Shown piece after piece: positions 6,387 to 7,781 of a stretch of DNA of 7,781 bases (positions are counted from its first letter, which is position 1; the number at the start of each line of letters is the position of its first letter). The notes under the pieces are model-generated. The model was not told where the DNA came from. It ran no database searches and saw only the letters and a program-made list of their open reading frames with translations. Source of the stretch: JAZQNC01 sp045536155 (GTDB taxonomy: Bacteria > Bacillota > Clostridia > Oscillospirales > CAG-272). Location: positions 1 to 7,781 of the forward strand of contig JAZSMZ010000096.1 in the NCBI GenBank assembly GCA_045536155.1, given 5' to 3'. A program made the position numbers and the translations under genes.

Positions 6387-7514
6387 ATGCTTAAACCAAT
6401 TCGTAATTTTGTAAAGAAATACTGTCCGACTTGGGCGAGTATCGCTTACATCGGCTTTATCTTTGCAATAATAGTCCATATTGTTTCAAAAAACAGCGTC
6501 GCATTCTCCGATTTTTACAATAGGTATATCGGATCGGTCTTGCGCGCAGTTTTGGCCTATATTACGAATATATTCCCCTTCTCGATTGCCGAAGCTGTTA
6601 TAATATGCTTGCCCGTTCTGATGTTCCTGCTCATTTGGGGCGGAATTCGCGCAACCAAAAAGGGCAGTGTTGCATCGACACGATACATCTGCGGACTGTT
6701 TGCCTGCGTTACTCTCTTTTATACCCTTTTTTGGGGCGGATTCGCTGTCGGTTATAATAGCAGCACACTTGAAGATAAGCTTGGACTTGATCACCGCGAG
6801 GTGACAGCGGCAGAACTGCTCCAGACCGCTTCGATTTTGCTGGACGAAACCAATAAGCTTGCCAATGAGGTGGATTTCAAGTATGCATCCTCATCCGTTA
6901 TGCCGTACAGCTATGCAGAGATGAACAAAAAGCTCAACGAGGCATACAAAAAGGTATGCGATAAGTATACGTTTATTGCCCCGATGTATTCAAATGTCAA
7001 AACGGTTATGCTAAGCGAGCCCATGACTTATACCCATATTTCGGGTGTATACACTTATTACACGGGCGAAGCAAATATTAACGTCAATTTTCCCGACTAT
7101 ACGTTGCCATATACCGCGGCGCACGAGCTTTCCCATCAAAGAGGTATAGCACGTGAGGACGAGGCCAATTTCATGGCATTCCTTGTCTGTCTTGAAAGCG
7201 ATGATGCTTATATCCGTTACAGCGGATATATGAATCTTTTTGAGTACGTTGTAAATGCTCTTTACAGCGCCAATAAGAATATGTACTATGCGCTCATGAA
7301 CAATGCGGATAACAGAATCAGATACGAAATGATCGCCTATAACGAGTTTTTTGATAAATACAGGGAGTCGGTAGCTTCCGAAGTCAGCGGAACCGTAAAT
7401 GATAACTATCTCAAAGCGCAGGGTCAGACTGACGGAACGAAAAGCTACGGACGAGTTGTAGACCTTGCTGTTGCATATTATATTCCACACAAGGGGGTAG
7501 ATATGAATGGATAA
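6387..7514 (+). CDS. DUF3810 membrane protein with HEXXH zinc-metallopeptidase-like motif
   Basis: The 375-residue protein has three predicted membrane segments at about 16-33, 66-86 and 97-119. A soluble C-terminal domain of about 250 residues follows, containing AHELSHQRGIAREDEANF (245-262). H246 and H250 with E247 form a classic HEXXH zinc site, and E257 or E259 could be the third ligand. This block and the overall layout match the DUF3810 family, which is widespread but, to my knowledge, without a proven substrate. I infer a membrane-bound zinc peptidase; an odd number of membrane segments would place the catalytic domain opposite the N-terminus, outside if the N-terminus is inside. A GVYTYYTGEANINVNFPDYT stretch (220-239) precedes the motif, as a substrate-groove strand would. 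It begins 10 bases after the previous gene, again without a clear ribosome binding site, and overlaps the next gene by eight bases. Confidence 0.85.
   Translation: MLKPIRNFVKKYCPTWASIAYIGFIFAIIVHIVSKNSVAFSDFYNRYIGSVLRAVLAYITNIFPFSIAEAVIICLPVLMFLLIWGGIRATKKGSVASTRYICGLFACVTLFYTLFWGGFAVGYNSSTLEDKLGLDHREVTAAELLQTASILLDETNKLANEVDFKYASSSVMPYSYAEMNKKLNEAYKKVCDKYTFIAPMYSNVKTVMLSEPMTYTHISGVYTYYTGEANINVNFPDYTLPYTAAHELSHQRGIAREDEANFMAFLVCLESDDAYIRYSGYMNLFEYVVNALYSANKNMYYALMNNADNRIRYEMIAYNEFFDKYRESVASEVSGTVNDNYLKAQGQTDGTKSYGRVVDLAVAYYIPHKGVDMNG
7491..7498 (+). promoter_or_regulatory. Ribosome binding site for the secreted protein, inside the DUF3810 gene
   Basis: AAGGGGGT, one mismatch from AAGGAGGT, ends eight bases before the ATG at 7507. 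It lies within the last codons of the DUF3810 gene and supports the overlapping start. Confidence 0.75.
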
Positions 7515-7781
7515 GCGTACTTTTTTAGTTTTTTTGGCCGCCTTGCTTGCCGCTTTAGTATTTGCATCTGTCGCTGTAAATGCAGAAGAAGAGTATTCGA
7601 TGTTTACAAACGATACACCATGGTACGAGCAGCACAGATTGCCGTTGGAAAGCATTTACGGAGTTGACTATATTCCTCTTTCAATGCTCGCCCAGATCGA
7701 GGGCGTAACCATAAGAGAAAATACAACATTGCGCAATGTTCTTGTTTCTTATGGCGACAAATATATAACCTTTGACCTTTC
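7507..7781 (+). CDS. Secreted protein of unknown function, N-terminal part (3' end cut by the window)
   Basis: The first 91 residues are visible. A signal peptide, MDKRTFLVFLAALLAALVFA and following residues, is likely cleaved after VNA (residue 26), leaving an acidic mature start (EEEYS). The region of about 45-91 contains LESIYGVDYIPLSMLAQIEG and, after TIRENTTLRNVLVS, YGDKYITFDL. That pattern recalls the stalk-type copper amine oxidase N-terminal domain (a YIPL-x-LAQ helix, then a strand with an exposed turn), but the match is weak and the rest is missing. The ATG overlaps the end of the DUF3810 gene by eight bases (7507-7514) in another frame and has a good ribosome binding site, so translation is probably coupled. 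The overlap suggests a shared envelope role with the predicted membrane peptidase. Confidence is high that it is a real gene and low for its family. Confidence 0.75.
   Translation, partial: MDKRTFLVFLAALLAALVFASVAVNAEEEYSMFTNDTPWYEQHRLPLESIYGVDYIPLSMLAQIEGVTIRENTTLRNVLVSYGDKYITFDL

Noticed and set aside
7011..7655. Open frame of 214 codons on the - strand opposite the end of the DUF3810 gene
   Set aside because: It is opposite the conserved HELSH region and the start of the secreted gene; it has no signal of its own.

Overview
The window reads as ordinary chromosomal DNA from a Gram-positive bacterium of the Bacillota, most likely class Clostridia (an Oscillospiraceae-like gut lineage is my guess). 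The reasons are GGAGG-type ribosome binding sites, a near-consensus sigma-A promoter, a secreted protein with three SLH (S-layer homology) cell-wall-binding repeats, and the clostridial style of the DUF1015, RluA-family and DUF3810 proteins. Eight genes fill almost the whole window. The longest gene-free stretch is about 207 bases (4186-4392). I see no rRNA, tRNA, CRISPR array, insertion sequence or phage gene.

Layout: (1) positions 1-1044, + strand, hold the C-terminal half of the branch-migration helicase RecG, cut by the window edge. It ends at a compact hairpin (1046-1073) that can stop transcription from both sides. (2) On the - strand, a GNAT acetyltransferase (2808-2275) and a DUF1015 protein (2246-1074) form a two-gene operon that converges on recG, with an extended -10 promoter at 2841-2849. 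(3) Also on the - strand, a single gene (4185-2914) encodes an exported protein with two cadherin/Ig-like domains and three SLH repeats, closed by a strong hairpin terminator (2881-2909). (4) Divergent from it on the + strand, a promoter at 4328-4356 drives ilvE (branched-chain aminotransferase). An RluA-family pseudouridine synthase, a DUF3810 membrane protein with an HELSH zinc-protease-like motif, and a secreted protein cut by the right edge follow with gaps of 10, 10 and -8 bases.

How the genes work together: the + strand cluster mixes amino-acid metabolism, RNA modification and envelope functions, so its close packing suggests co-transcription more than one shared pathway. The one functionally suggestive pair is the DUF3810 protein and the overlapping exported protein after it. 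I found no clear evidence of a new defence, mobile or RNA-based system. The points most worth following are the uncharacterised DUF3810 putative metallopeptidase with its overlapping secreted partner, the DUF1015-GNAT pair, and the altered ending of RecG.
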